Of a DNA stretch of 64,000 nt, positions 39,961-49,342 are shown in pieces. The position numbers and the translations under genes were made by a program. The stretch's first letter is position 1. Each line of letters begins with the position of its first letter. The stretch comes from Blastochloris viridis (GTDB taxonomy: Bacteria > Pseudomonadota > Alphaproteobacteria > UBA2136 > UBA6156), in NCBI GenBank assembly GCA_005768725.1, contig VAFM01000001.1, positions 682,001 through 746,000 on the forward strand. Reading direction: 5' to 3'. The notes under the pieces were generated by a model, which was given only the letters and a program-made list of their open reading frames with translations, had not been told where the DNA came from and did no database searches.

Positions 39961-41490
39961 ATGAGCACCGTAAACACCCCTGCAAACGCCCCTGAGATTT
40001 CTGACCTGCGCGCCCAGCGCGAGTTCAAACTGAACGAATACGTGCGTCGTGGCGGCGAAGCCTACCCTAATGGCTTTTCGCCCAATGCCACCACCGTGCA
40101 ACTGGCCGAAACCTATGCCGACGCCCATACCTACAGCCAGCAGGCGCTGCACGATACCCCGACGCCGGTCTTCAAGCTGGCGGGTCGTGTCATGCTGCTG
40201 CGCGCCTTCGGCAAGCTGATCTTTGCACGCGTGCAGGATGGCGCCGGTCAACTGCAGATCTCGCTGAGCGTCGATGCCAGCGGCGCCGAAGTGTTCGGCC
40301 TGTTCAACGACTGCATCGATATGGGCGATATCATCGGTGTGGAAGGCCCTATCACCCGTACTAACAAGGGCGAATTGACCCTTTCGGTCCAGAAGTTCGT
40401 GCTCCTCACCAAGGGCCTACAGCCACTGCCGGACAAATACCACGGCATGGCCGATGTGGAAGCCCGCTATCGCCAGCGTTACCTCGACCTCATCACCAGC
40501 CCGGAAACCCGCCGTGTGTTTGAAGTACGCAGCCGTGCGATCTCCGCTATCCGTCGCTTCCTTGATGATCGTGGCTTTCTGGAAGTGGAAACCCCGGTTC
40601 TGCAGATCCAGGCCGGTGGTGCCAGTGCCCGTCCGTTCAAGACCCACCACAACGCGCTGGATCTGGAACTAAACATGCGCATTGCTCCGGAGCTGTTCCT
40701 CAAGCGTCTTTTGGTCGGTGGCTTTGAGCGCGTATATGAGCTTTCGCGCAACTTCCGTAACGAAGGTATCTCGGTCAAGCACAACCCTGAGTTCACCATG
40801 CTGGAATTCTACAGCGCCTACGGTACCCGCGAGGACGCCATGCACCTGATGGAAGAGATGCTGCGCCATACCGTCAGCAAGGTGTGCGGCAGCCATGCGA
40901 TCCCTTACGGCGATCACGTGATCGACTTCGCGCCGGAATTCACAAAAATGACCATGCGCGATGCCCTGCTGACGCTGGGTGGCTTTACCGAAGCCGATCT
41001 GGTTCATGTCGATGAGTTGGCCGCCGCCGCCAAGGCAAAGGGTGTAGATGTACCCAAGCCTCTGCCGAGCTACGGCGAACTGTTCCAGCTATGTTTTGAA
41101 GAGCTGGTGGAAAAGCAGCTCATCCAGCCGACCTACATCATGGATTATCCGATTGAGACCTCGCCGCTGGTACGCCAGATCCCTGGCCGTTTGGGTTGGA
41201 CCCAGCGCGCCGAGCTGTATATTGCTGGTCGTGAGCACGGTGAGTTCTATAGCGAACTGAACGACCCCATCGACCAGCGCAGCCGCTTTGAGCGTCAGGT
41301 AGAGCAGGCCAAGAAGGGCAATGCCGAAGCCATGCCGTTCGATCACGACTTCCTCAACGCGCTAGAAGTGGGTATGCCCCCTGCCCTGGGTGTAGGCTTG
41401 GGTATCGACCGTCTGGCCATGCTGCTGACCAACCAGCCGAGCATCCGCGATGTGTTGCTGTTCCCGCTGATGAAGCCGAAGGCGGAGTAA
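39961..41490 (+). CDS. lysS: Class II lysyl-tRNA synthetase
   Basis: 509 residues. An N-terminal OB-fold (VFKLAGRVMLLRAFGKLIFARVQD) precedes the class II core: motif 1 (FLDDRGFLEVETPVLQ), motif 2 (FERVYELSRNFRNEGIS followed by HNPEFTMLEFY) and motif 3 (PPALGVGLGIDRLAML). It charges tRNA-Lys. Many alphaproteobacteria use the unrelated class I LysRS (lysK) instead, so the class II form is a lineage marker rather than an anomaly. The gene is leaderless by promoter position and ends at a hairpin terminator. Confidence 0.96.
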   Translation: MSTVNTPANAPEISDLRAQREFKLNEYVRRGGEAYPNGFSPNATTVQLAETYADAHTYSQQALHDTPTPVFKLAGRVMLLRAFGKLIFARVQDGAGQLQISLSVDASGAEVFGLFNDCIDMGDIIGVEGPITRTNKGELTLSVQKFVLLTKGLQPLPDKYHGMADVEARYRQRYLDLITSPETRRVFEVRSRAISAIRRFLDDRGFLEVETPVLQIQAGGASARPFKTHHNALDLELNMRIAPELFLKRLLVGGFERVYELSRNFRNEGISVKHNPEFTMLEFYSAYGTREDAMHLMEEMLRHTVSKVCGSHAIPYGDHVIDFAPEFTKMTMRDALLTLGGFTEADLVHVDELAAAAKAKGVDVPKPLPSYGELFQLCFEELVEKQLIQPTYIMDYPIETSPLVRQIPGRLGWTQRAELYIAGREHGEFYSELNDPIDQRSRFERQVEQAKKGNAEAMPFDHDFLNALEVGMPPALGVGLGIDRLAMLLTNQPSIRDVLLFPLMKPKAE

Positions 41491-41503
41491 ACACTACTTC
41501 ATA

Positions 41504-41530
41504 CAAAAGCCCCCGTTCGGGGGCTTTTTC
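41504..41530. terminator. Terminator between lysS and the chemoreceptor gene
   Basis: AAAAGCCCCC/GGGGGCTTTTT hairpin, symmetrical enough to serve both converging genes. Confidence 0.88.
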
Positions 41531-41540
41531 TTCAGCTTGT

Positions 41541-43037
41541 TTAGACCTTGAAGCGGCTGGTCTGCATGTTCAGCTCTTCGGCCGACTGGCTCAGGCTTTC
41601 GCTGGCCACCTGGGCTTCCTGCACGTTATGCATCACGGCGGCCATCTGGCTACGGAACTCGCCGATGCTGGCGCTGATGGTGTTTACAGCGATGGTCTGC
41701 TGGCCGACGGCGGTCACAACACTGACCGAGTTGCTCTTCACTTCATCGAGCGCGTTACCGACACTATCCAGTGCATGCTTGGTGCGGTTCACACTGGCCT
41801 GAAGGTCAGTCACCACCTTGGCAATCTCATCGGTGCTGGCGCTGGTGGAACCGGCCAGTTTACGCACTTCATCGGCCACAACAGCAAACCCACGACCCGC
41901 ATCGCCGGCACGGGCAGCTTCAATCGCGGCGTTGAGAGAGAGCAGGTTAATCTGTTCGGAGATGCCTTTGATCACTTCCAGCACGGTACCGATGGCGTTG
42001 GCATTGGTAGACAGGTCCGTGACATTGGTCATGACACCACTGATGGAACTGACGATATCTTCGGTGGCACGGCCACTGCGCTGCGCCTTGTTGTTCACTT
42101 CGGCAGCCGAAGCCGAGGTTTCTTCCAGGCTGGCGGCGATGCTGGTCAGCGCGGCTTCCTGTTCGTGCGTGGTGGCGGCAATGCTTTCCATACCGGCGCT
42201 CAGTTCGTGGGCGGCGGCGCTTACGGTGTGGCTGGCTTCCTGGGTACCGCGCACAACACCGGTCAGCTCGGTCGCGGTCTTGTTGAATTGCTCCAGCGCG
42301 GTACCGATCTCATCCTTGCTGGTCACTTTACCGCGTACGCGCAGATCCAGTTGCGACAGCGCACCAAAAGCACGGTTCAGTTCGGTCATCCCCTTACTGA
42401 TACCCATTACGACCGGGAAGGTCACCAGAGCGACCAAGACCGCAATCACCAGTGCCACTACGGTCAGAATGATAATCGCCTGGGTAAAGGAACCATCGGC
42501 TTTGATACCGCTTTCAGTGGCGCCGTTAATGTTAAAATCTGACAGCTTCATCAAGTCGCCCATCATGGTATCAAATACTTCGCGACTGTTGTTACGCAGC
42601 TCATTCTGGGCTTCACGCTTACGCGACAGGTCGCGGGAAATATCTAAGATCTGGTTTATACGGTCCTGATAGGCGGCAGAGCTTTTCACAAAAGCGTCAT
42701 AGAGTTTACGCTCTTCATCCGTACTGATCAGTTGCTCATACTCAGCCTTATCCTTCAGGAAATCTTCCGTAAACGACTTGGTGCGCTCTTCGCGGCGTGT
42801 CATTTCTTCCGGCGTATCGGCCAACGTATGGCTGAATACGCTGAGGCGCTGGTCGCGCAGTGAGACGCGCATCTTATAGCTGGCAATCACGGAGGGCACC
42901 CAGTTGTCGGTAATCACGTCCAACTCGTTCTTCATCTGCTTCATTTCATACAGACCAGCACCAGTAATGGCGGAAAGGCTTAAAAAGACCATCAGGCTCA
43001 ACCCGATAAGCCGTTGTTTAATAGTGAGGGATTTCAT
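41541..43037 (-). CDS. Methyl-accepting chemotaxis protein with a four-helix sensor
   Basis: 498 residues from [10 protein letters not shown] (GAAGT precedes; the frame runs 11 codons further). Membrane helix 1 is at about 10-30 and helix 2 at about 185-210, flanking a roughly 150-residue helical-bundle sensor of the 4HB_MCP type. A HAMP region follows (about 211-265). The cytoplasmic hairpin carries the strongly conserved [18 protein letters not shown] and [12 protein letters not shown] that bind CheA/CheW. No NWETF pentapeptide is at the C-terminus. It senses an unknown ligand; no che genes are in the window. Confidence 0.94.
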   Translation of the reverse strand: MKSLTIKQRLIGLSLMVFLSLSAITGAGLYEMKQMKNELDVITDNWVPSVIASYKMRVSLRDQRLSVFSHTLADTPEEMTRREERTKSFTEDFLKDKAEYEQLISTDEERKLYDAFVKSSAAYQDRINQILDISRDLSRKREAQNELRNNSREVFDTMMGDLMKLSDFNINGATESGIKADGSFTQAIIILTVVALVIAVLVALVTFPVVMGISKGMTELNRAFGALSQLDLRVRGKVTSKDEIGTALEQFNKTATELTGVVRGTQEASHTVSAAAHELSAGMESIAATTHEQEAALTSIAASLEETSASAAEVNNKAQRSGRATEDIVSSISGVMTNVTDLSTNANAIGTVLEVIKGISEQINLLSLNAAIEAARAGDAGRGFAVVADEVRKLAGSTSASTDEIAKVVTDLQASVNRTKHALDSVGNALDEVKSNSVSVVTAVGQQTIAVNTISASIGEFRSQMAAVMHNVQEAQVASESLSQSAEELNMQTSRFKV

Positions 43038-43298
43038 AGGGACTTCTGTCTTTTTTTTTATTAGCGCCATTTTGGCTGTTGTCCCAAGTGTTAATCCTAA
43101 CAGGCCTCTTCCCGCAAGAGGGGGTCACCGTTCTTTTCCTTCCCTTCCTCATTCCGCGCAAGCTAATCATTATAAAACATAATGTTGCATTGTATCTCCG
43201 TTACAACAAAGCAACGGAAAGACAGAGACCTTCTTAGCAGGCCTCTCTATATGTAGGATGAATGCACTTTTTCTTTTGTTGTTAAAGGGTCTGACGTG
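43038..43298. other. Gene-free region between the chemoreceptor and prmA
   Basis: About 260 bases between divergent genes with no convincing ORF. It contains an AT-rich stretch near 43165-43200 with imperfect inverted elements (ATAATGTTGCATTGTAT) that may include the chemoreceptor promoter, plus the prmA promoter at its right end. Confidence 0.35.
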
Positions 43299-43304
43299 CT
43301 AGAC
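43276..43304 (+). promoter_or_regulatory. Promoter of prmA, leaderless type
   Basis: TTGTTG, 17-base spacer, CTAGAC, with the -10 ending 8 bases before the ATG and no convincing Shine-Dalgarno. Confidence 0.5.
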
Positions 43305-43312
43305 AGCGAGTT

Positions 43313-44158
43313 ATGAGCACACTTCTTTCCGCCACCCTTTCCGCCCCGCGCAGCCTGGCCGACAGCCTGCTGGAGCTCACCGACACCTTGCCCGGCCTGA
43401 GCCTGGATGTAGGTGAAGACACCACCAACACCGATAACTACCGCTATACGTTCTTTTTAAGCCCCAAGGCCAAAACAGAGCTGCTGAGCGCCTTGGGCGG
43501 GATTGTAAACGTCAGTCCGACCTTTGATGACGTCGACACCAGCATCGACTACATCGCAAAAAACCGCGAACTGTTCCCGCCGCTGATCATCGGCCCTTAC
43601 TTTATTGCGCGGAACGATGAAGACGCCCCGGCCGACCTCATCAAGCTGGACATCATGCCCAACCGCGCCTTCGGCAGCGGCGAGCACGCCACGACCACCG
43701 GCTGCCTGCTGGGCTATATGCACCTGATGGGCCAGCGCGACACCCCGTTTGCCACCGGTCTCGACTTCGGTGCCGGCAGCGGTATTCTGGCCATTGCCGC
43801 CGCGAAGCGCGATGGTACGCCTTTTACGTGCATCGATAACGACGCACCGAGCGTGGAGATCAATATCCAGAACGGTCAACTGAACGGTGTTGCCGACAAG
43901 CTGACCTGCTTTGAGGGCGATGTTCCTCCGGCTGATACACAGTTCGAGATTGTCTTCGCCAACATTCTGCTGCAGCCACTGCTGGAGCTGTCTCAACCGC
44001 TGGCTGCCTGCACCGCTAAAGGCGGTAGTCTGATCCTGTCCGGTTTCACCACCGACCAGGCCAAGCAGATTGAAGCCTGCTACAGCCAGCTGGGCCTGAA
44101 GAAGGTCTGGCAGCATGAGCATGCCCACTGGGTTGCGCAGGTTTGGCAACACGCCTAG
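43313..44158 (+). CDS. prmA: Ribosomal protein L11 methyltransferase PrmA
   Basis: 281 residues. The N-terminal L11-recognition half is followed by the Rossmann methyltransferase core: NRAFGSGEHATTTGCL, the SAM-binding LDFGAGSGILAIAAA, and the NPPF-equivalent FANILLQPLLEL. It trimethylates L11 using SAM. The gene ends at a hairpin terminator only a few bases before the M24 peptidase gene. Confidence 0.9.
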   Translation: MSTLLSATLSAPRSLADSLLELTDTLPGLSLDVGEDTTNTDNYRYTFFLSPKAKTELLSALGGIVNVSPTFDDVDTSIDYIAKNRELFPPLIIGPYFIARNDEDAPADLIKLDIMPNRAFGSGEHATTTGCLLGYMHLMGQRDTPFATGLDFGAGSGILAIAAAKRDGTPFTCIDNDAPSVEINIQNGQLNGVADKLTCFEGDVPPADTQFEIVFANILLQPLLELSQPLAACTAKGGSLILSGFTTDQAKQIEACYSQLGLKKVWQHEHAHWVAQVWQHA

Positions 44159-44180
44159 GCGGCAAGTTGCTGCGCCCCTC

Positions 44181-44210
44181 AAAAAGCCATCGCCCTGCGG
44201 TGGCTTTTTG
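44181..44210 (+). terminator. Terminator of prmA, right against the next start codon
   Basis: AAAAAGCCA/TGGCTTTTT hairpin whose T-run ends 7 bases before the downstream ATG at 44217. Confidence 0.8.
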
Positions 44211-44216
44211 CTTAGC

Positions 44217-45383
44217 ATGATGCGTATGAAACCTGCGCAACTGCTTTACGAAAACGGACCGGACTGGCGTTATGCCACCGGCACCCAGATCAGCGACCCA
44301 GCCCTGTGGTACCAATCGCCCAAGGGCGTGACACACATCGTCGTCAGCGAGCTGGAAATAGGCTTAATGCGCAAGACCGCCAAGGTAGACAAAATCCATG
44401 CCTTTGGTGACGTGCGCGCCAAGCTGAAAGGCCAGCCGCTGACGCTGGACACCATGCTGCGCTACCTGACCGCGCTGGAAAAAAACCAACCGGACGCAAT
44501 TGAAGTGCCGAACCACTTCCCGGCCGGTCTCTTCGGTAAACTCAAGGAAGGCGGCCAGCCACTGGTAGTTGCCAACCGTGCCCTGTTTTTCGAGCAGCGT
44601 GCTCTTAAAACGGCCGATGAGATCAAGAAACTCAAAGCCGCGCAAAAGCTGAATGAGCAGGCGTTTGAGCTTGCGTTCGGCATTCTGGCGGAAGCGAAAA
44701 TCCGCAAGGCCGATGCCGTATTGATGTGGCAGGGCGCGGTGCTGACGTCGGAGATTCTGCAAGGCGAAATGAACGGATATTTGGCCCGTCATGGCGCCGA
44801 GGAATTCCATCATGGCCCGGTGGTCGCCGGCGGCATGCAGGGCGCCATGCCGCATGCCCGCGGCAATGGGCCGCTTAAAGCGCATGAGTTCATCGTTATT
44901 GATTGCTTCCCCAAACACCCCAACGGCTACTGGGGAGACCTGACGCGCACCGTACTGAAAGGCAAGCCCAGACCATGGCATCACAAGGTGTATAACGCCG
45001 TGCTGGATGCCCAGAAAACCGGTCTGAAAATGCTCAAGCCCGGCCTGAACGGCAAGGATATCCATGCCGCTGTGGTGGCCACGCTGGAGCAGCACGGCTT
45101 TACCACCGGCACCGATAAGAAGGGCAACCCCTACGGCATGTTCCATGGCACCGGCCACGGTGTAGGCCTGGAACTGCACGACCCGGGACCCCGCACGATC
45201 TCCAGCGTCGACTGCATTCTGAAACCCGGCATGGTCACCAGCGTTGAACCCGGCCTGTATTACACCGAGAAATCCGTTTCCGGCGGCATCGGCGGTTGCC
45301 GGATTGAAGATGTGGTGGTGATTACCGAAACCGGCCACAAGAATCTGACAACACTCAGTAAGGCGGATTGGATTATTAAGTAA
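44217..45383 (+). CDS. M24-family metallopeptidase (Xaa-Pro aminopeptidase-like)
   Basis: 388 residues. The N-terminal creatinase-type domain (about 1-150) starts near the ATG cluster at 44217-44226; the frame continues upstream into prmA but lacks homology there. The C-terminal pita-bread domain has the metal ligands: Asp/Asp in [19 protein letters not shown], His in [14 protein letters not shown], Glu in TSVEPGLYY and Glu in CRIEDVVV. It would cleave N-terminal residues, perhaps preceding proline, in the cytoplasm. Its start lies 7 bases behind the prmA terminator, so it is probably expressed from an internal promoter or as a leaderless message. Confidence 0.85.
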   Translation: MMRMKPAQLLYENGPDWRYATGTQISDPALWYQSPKGVTHIVVSELEIGLMRKTAKVDKIHAFGDVRAKLKGQPLTLDTMLRYLTALEKNQPDAIEVPNHFPAGLFGKLKEGGQPLVVANRALFFEQRALKTADEIKKLKAAQKLNEQAFELAFGILAEAKIRKADAVLMWQGAVLTSEILQGEMNGYLARHGAEEFHHGPVVAGGMQGAMPHARGNGPLKAHEFIVIDCFPKHPNGYWGDLTRTVLKGKPRPWHHKVYNAVLDAQKTGLKMLKPGLNGKDIHAAVVATLEQHGFTTGTDKKGNPYGMFHGTGHGVGLELHDPGPRTISSVDCILKPGMVTSVEPGLYYTEKSVSGGIGGCRIEDVVVITETGHKNLTTLSKADWIIK

Positions 45384-45399
45384 TGCCTATCCGCTTTGT

Positions 45400-45431
45400 A
45401 TGCCGTGGCTTTACATGCCACGGCATTTTTT
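45400..45431 (+). terminator. Terminator of the M24 peptidase gene
   Basis: ATGCCGTGGC/GCCACGGCAT hairpin followed by six T residues. Confidence 0.9.
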
Positions 45432-45451
45432 AGGCATATACCTTCTCTTCT

Positions 45452-45505
45452 CTTGCACTCCGTTTTTTGGAGTGCTAAATATCACTCTGCAATCAGGAGT
45501 GCTAA
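45452..45505 (+). promoter_or_regulatory. Tandem CIRCE operators and promoter of groESL
   Basis: CIRCE 1 at 45452-45478 is CTTGCACTC-N9-GAGTGCTAA; CIRCE 2 at 45479-45505 is ATATCACTC-N9-GAGTGCTAA. The right halves are perfect and the sites abut directly. The promoter TTGCAC (45453-45458), 17 bases, TAAATA (45476-45481) overlaps CIRCE 1. A further GAGTGC half-site lies at 45513. Strong HrcA repression is expected. Confidence 0.92.
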
Positions 45506-45558
45506 ACACTTCGAGTGCGGTAAATTATATTGATTTTAAACGAAACAGGAGAGCACAC

Positions 45559-45861
45559 ATGAGCATTGCTGCCAAAATCCAGCCGCTGGCCGACCGCGTG
45601 GTCATCAAGCGCCTTGCCGCGGAAGAGAAGACCGTATCCGGCATCATCATTCCGGACAACGCCAAAGAAAAGCCGCAACAAGGTGAAGTTGTTGCCGTAG
45701 GTCCGGGCCGTTGGGACGAAGACGGTGAGAACCGCCTGGCACTGGAAGTGAAGGTTGGCGACAAGGTGCTGTTCGGCAAGTGGAGCGCCACCGAAGTGAA
45801 GATTGACGGCGAAGAACTGCTCGTCATGAAAGAAGACGACGTTATCGCTATCGTCAAGTAA
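45559..45861 (+). CDS. groS: GroES co-chaperonin
   Basis: 100 residues from [14 protein letters not shown] with an AGGAGA site; the open frame runs further upstream through the CIRCE region. The motifs [10 protein letters not shown], the mobile loop [24 protein letters not shown] and the C-terminal [15 protein letters not shown] are typical. GroES caps the GroEL cavity. It is followed 36 bases later by groL, and both are under the tandem CIRCE. Confidence 0.97.
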   Translation: MSIAAKIQPLADRVVIKRLAAEEKTVSGIIIPDNAKEKPQQGEVVAVGPGRWDEDGENRLALEVKVGDKVLFGKWSATEVKIDGEELLVMKEDDVIAIVK

Positions 45862-45879
45862 TCGCGTTTTTACGTTTAA

Positions 45880-47541
<1,662 letters not shown>

Positions 47542-47551
47542 GTCCTGCCAG

Positions 47552-47579
47552 AAGGGGCCGAAAGGCCCCTTATTTTTTT
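47552..47579 (+). terminator. Terminator of groESL
   Basis: AAGGGGCC/GGCCCCTT hairpin followed by seven T residues; the next ribosome-binding site (AAAGGAG) begins immediately after the T-run. Confidence 0.88.
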
Positions 47580-47595
47580 AAAGGAGATAAATGTT

Positions 47596-48282
47596 ATGCC
47601 AGTCGATAGAACAGCTCTTAAATCTGCATATGCAATTCTGAAGGGACTAGATAAAGTTAATGTCCGCGGTTGGGAACCTCGGGAAATTGGTGACGATTTT
47701 GAGGCCGCTATAACATCTGTGGAGGGAGCTTTAGGGGAAAAAATGCCTCGTCTACATCTTCCTAACTCAGCTTATAGTGAAAATAGACAACGTATTGATT
47801 CAGACATTGTTAGATTGAAATTATGCCAAACTTTGAGCTTTTTAGAAGTTATTCATAATTTATCCCAAGAGCTTATTGAGATTGGAACTCTTTTTAACTC
47901 AATTCAAGATGAAGAATTAAGGAATAGATGCGCAGACCTTTTATCTGCAAGAGACCATTTTGATCGAGCCATTAATCAAGCAACACTAGTTTTGGAAGAC
48001 CGTATCCGACGTAAATCAAATAATAAAGATGGTCTTACTGGTACTCCCTTGGTTAATAAAGTCCTAAATACAGACCTTTCTAAAACAGTATTAAAACTGA
48101 GTAATGATGAAGGCGAACATGAAGGATTCTGTCACATAATCAGAGGAATCATGGGAGCATTTAGAAATGAAACCCATCATCATGTTACTGAAAGATTTTC
48201 TCGCGAAGATGCTTTGAAAGTTTGTTCTTTTATCGATAACATTTTAAAGATAATAAGTAATTCTGAAGTTGTACGGACTTAA
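47596..48282 (+). CDS. TIGR02391/Hypoth_Ymh-like protein, possible HEPN-type defence protein
   Basis: 228 residues with an AAAGGAG ribosome-binding site. The C-terminal half follows the TIGR02391 pattern: HFDRAINQATLVLEDRIRRK, LVNKVLNTDLSK, IIRGIMGAFRNETHHH and a final helical EDALKVCSFIDNILKII. The FRNETHHH segment fits the R-x4-H signature of HEPN RNases; I recall that the family is listed in the HEPN superfamily and occurs near abortive-infection genes, from memory only. The gene is strikingly AT-rich and places Leu/Asn/Ile codons unlike groEL, indicating recent transfer. It may ride on groESL readthrough. No antitoxin partner is adjacent. Confidence 0.7.
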   Translation: MPVDRTALKSAYAILKGLDKVNVRGWEPREIGDDFEAAITSVEGALGEKMPRLHLPNSAYSENRQRIDSDIVRLKLCQTLSFLEVIHNLSQELIEIGTLFNSIQDEELRNRCADLLSARDHFDRAINQATLVLEDRIRRKSNNKDGLTGTPLVNKVLNTDLSKTVLKLSNDEGEHEGFCHIIRGIMGAFRNETHHHVTERFSREDALKVCSFIDNILKIISNSEVVRT

Positions 48283-48306
48283 AAAGGTCCTTCATGGCCC
48301 TTTTTT
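48281..48306 (+). terminator. Terminator of the TIGR02391-like gene
   Basis: AAAAGGTCC/GGCCCTTTT imperfect hairpin ending in six T residues, starting at the stop codon. Confidence 0.7.
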
Positions 48307-48412
48307 GTGCCTCCTGTCAGCCGCCCTGTCAGCCGTATACATCCGCTTCATCATAAACACTTTGTGAAAGGTTGGTTACCGACCTGACGAAACGAAACGG
48401 AGACTGACCTTT

Positions 48413-48604
48413 ATGACCAACAAACGCCGCCTGACCCTTGTCGCCCTCGCCGCCTTCGCTACCGGGCTTATCGCATCCTCCATCATGGGTGCGCTGAATG
48501 TACCGTCCGGCGTGAATATCGCGGCCGCCATGACCATTACGCTGGCCATGCTGGTAGAGGCTCCGCTGGCTGCCATGGCGATTGCCAAATACAAGCACCG
48601 CTAA
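48413..48604 (+). CDS. Small membrane protein, 63 residues
   Basis: Begins MTNKRRLTLV with a GGAG site about 11 bases upstream. Positively charged N-terminus and two hydrophobic stretches: about 8-27 (LVALAAFATGLIASSIMGA) and about 36-56 (IAAAMTITLAMLVEAPLAAM), ending in a basic KYKHR. It has its own terminator. No family recognised; with its two neighbours it forms a cluster of tiny membrane-protein genes. Confidence 0.55.
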   Translation: MTNKRRLTLVALAAFATGLIASSIMGALNVPSGVNIAAAMTITLAMLVEAPLAAMAIAKYKHR

Positions 48605-48638
48605 GAGATATACCGGTACACGTTACCAAAACCTTACG

Positions 48639-48664
48639 AAAAGCCCCGGTTTCCGGGGCTTTCC
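48639..48664 (+). terminator. Terminator of the 63-residue gene
   Basis: AAAGCCCCGG/CCGGGGCTTT hairpin with a short T tail. Confidence 0.75.
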
Positions 48665-48825
48665 TTGTCTCAACCTTACCAAAGCGTGCGTTACCGAGGC
48701 TTTTGCCGTTACGTAGGGTTGCCGTTTTGCGCTCTCGCTCATTATTCTGAATGTAAGACACGGCTTCGGCCACGACCCTTTTCCCAGCGGTTTACGCCGC
48801 CAACATTTTGAAAGGTTTTTCATTC

Positions 48826-49029
48826 ATGAAAAGCATTCTGTCCTCCCTCGCGTTCTTCGCCGCTTTTCTGGTACTCGTTCTTGTCTCCGTCAATGTTCAG
48901 AGACTGCCGGAAGACCTGCTGAACGCCGTATTCGGCATCTCGATCGGCCTGCTGCTGATGATACTGGTCATTCTTCCGTGGATGCGCAGCCTCAGCCGGC
49001 GCAGCCTCTTCGAAGCCAGCAATACCTGA
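48826..49029 (+). CDS. Small two-pass membrane protein, 67 residues
   Basis: Starts at MKSILSSLAFF, seven codons inside the longest frame, since GAAAGG lies upstream at suitable distance. Two membrane segments: about 5-26 (LSSLAFFAAFLVLVLVSV) and about 35-57 (NAVFGISIGLLLMILVILPW), with a basic/polar tail (RSLSRRSLFEASNT). A TTGCCG-N17-TTATTC element lies upstream and a strong terminator follows. Function unknown. Confidence 0.55.
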   Translation: MKSILSSLAFFAAFLVLVLVSVNVQRLPEDLLNAVFGISIGLLLMILVILPWMRSLSRRSLFEASNT

Positions 49030-49049
49030 CTTCTCTTCTTGCGTTTTTG

Positions 49050-49081
49050 GAACTCCGCCGTGTGGCGGAGTTCTCTTTTTT
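49050..49081 (+). terminator. Terminator of the 67-residue gene
   Basis: GAACTCCGCC/GGCGGAGTTC hairpin followed by CTTTTTT. Confidence 0.88.
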
Positions 49082-49092
49082 CCTACTGAGAC

Positions 49093-49120
49093 TTGAAAAA
49101 ACGGCTGGATAGCTTATGTA
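49093..49120 (+). promoter_or_regulatory. Promoter of the 46-codon gene, heat-shock-like
   Basis: TTGAAA, 16-base spacer, TATGTA. Read as CTTG...CTTATGTAG it also resembles alphaproteobacterial sigma-32 promoters; this is a resemblance only. Confidence 0.4.
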
Positions 49121-49154
49121 GGCACCATATTCATCTCACGTCAGGAGTTTCCCG

Positions 49155-49295
49155 ATGTCCTTTTTCTTCTACGCCTTTCTGGTACTTCCGGCTTTGCCGC
49201 TCACTCTCATCACGCTCTCAGCCGTGTATGGCAACCATACACTTGCCTCACGCCGCGTTGTGATGAACGCCAACCGCGGGCAATGCCCCCGTTAA
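49155..49295 (+). CDS. Very small membrane protein, 46 residues
   Basis: Not in long-ORF lists because of its length. ATG with AGGAG 8 bases upstream, promoter at 49093-49120 and terminator at 49294. Reads MSFFFYAFLVLPALPLTL and continues through one membrane helix (about 2-26), then a basic tail ending GQCPR. Function unknown; third of three successive tiny membrane-protein genes. Confidence 0.5.
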   Translation: MSFFFYAFLVLPALPLTLITLSAVYGNHTLASRRVVMNANRGQCPR

Positions 49296-49326
49296 AAAAC
49301 CCCGCTGTTCTGCAGCGGGGTTTTCC
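49294..49326. terminator. Shared terminator of the 46-codon gene and lpxR-like gene
   Basis: AAAACCCCGCTG/CAGCGGGGTTTT hairpin with A- and T-runs, between two converging genes. Confidence 0.88.
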
Positions 49327-49342
49327 TGTTTTGATTCTACCC

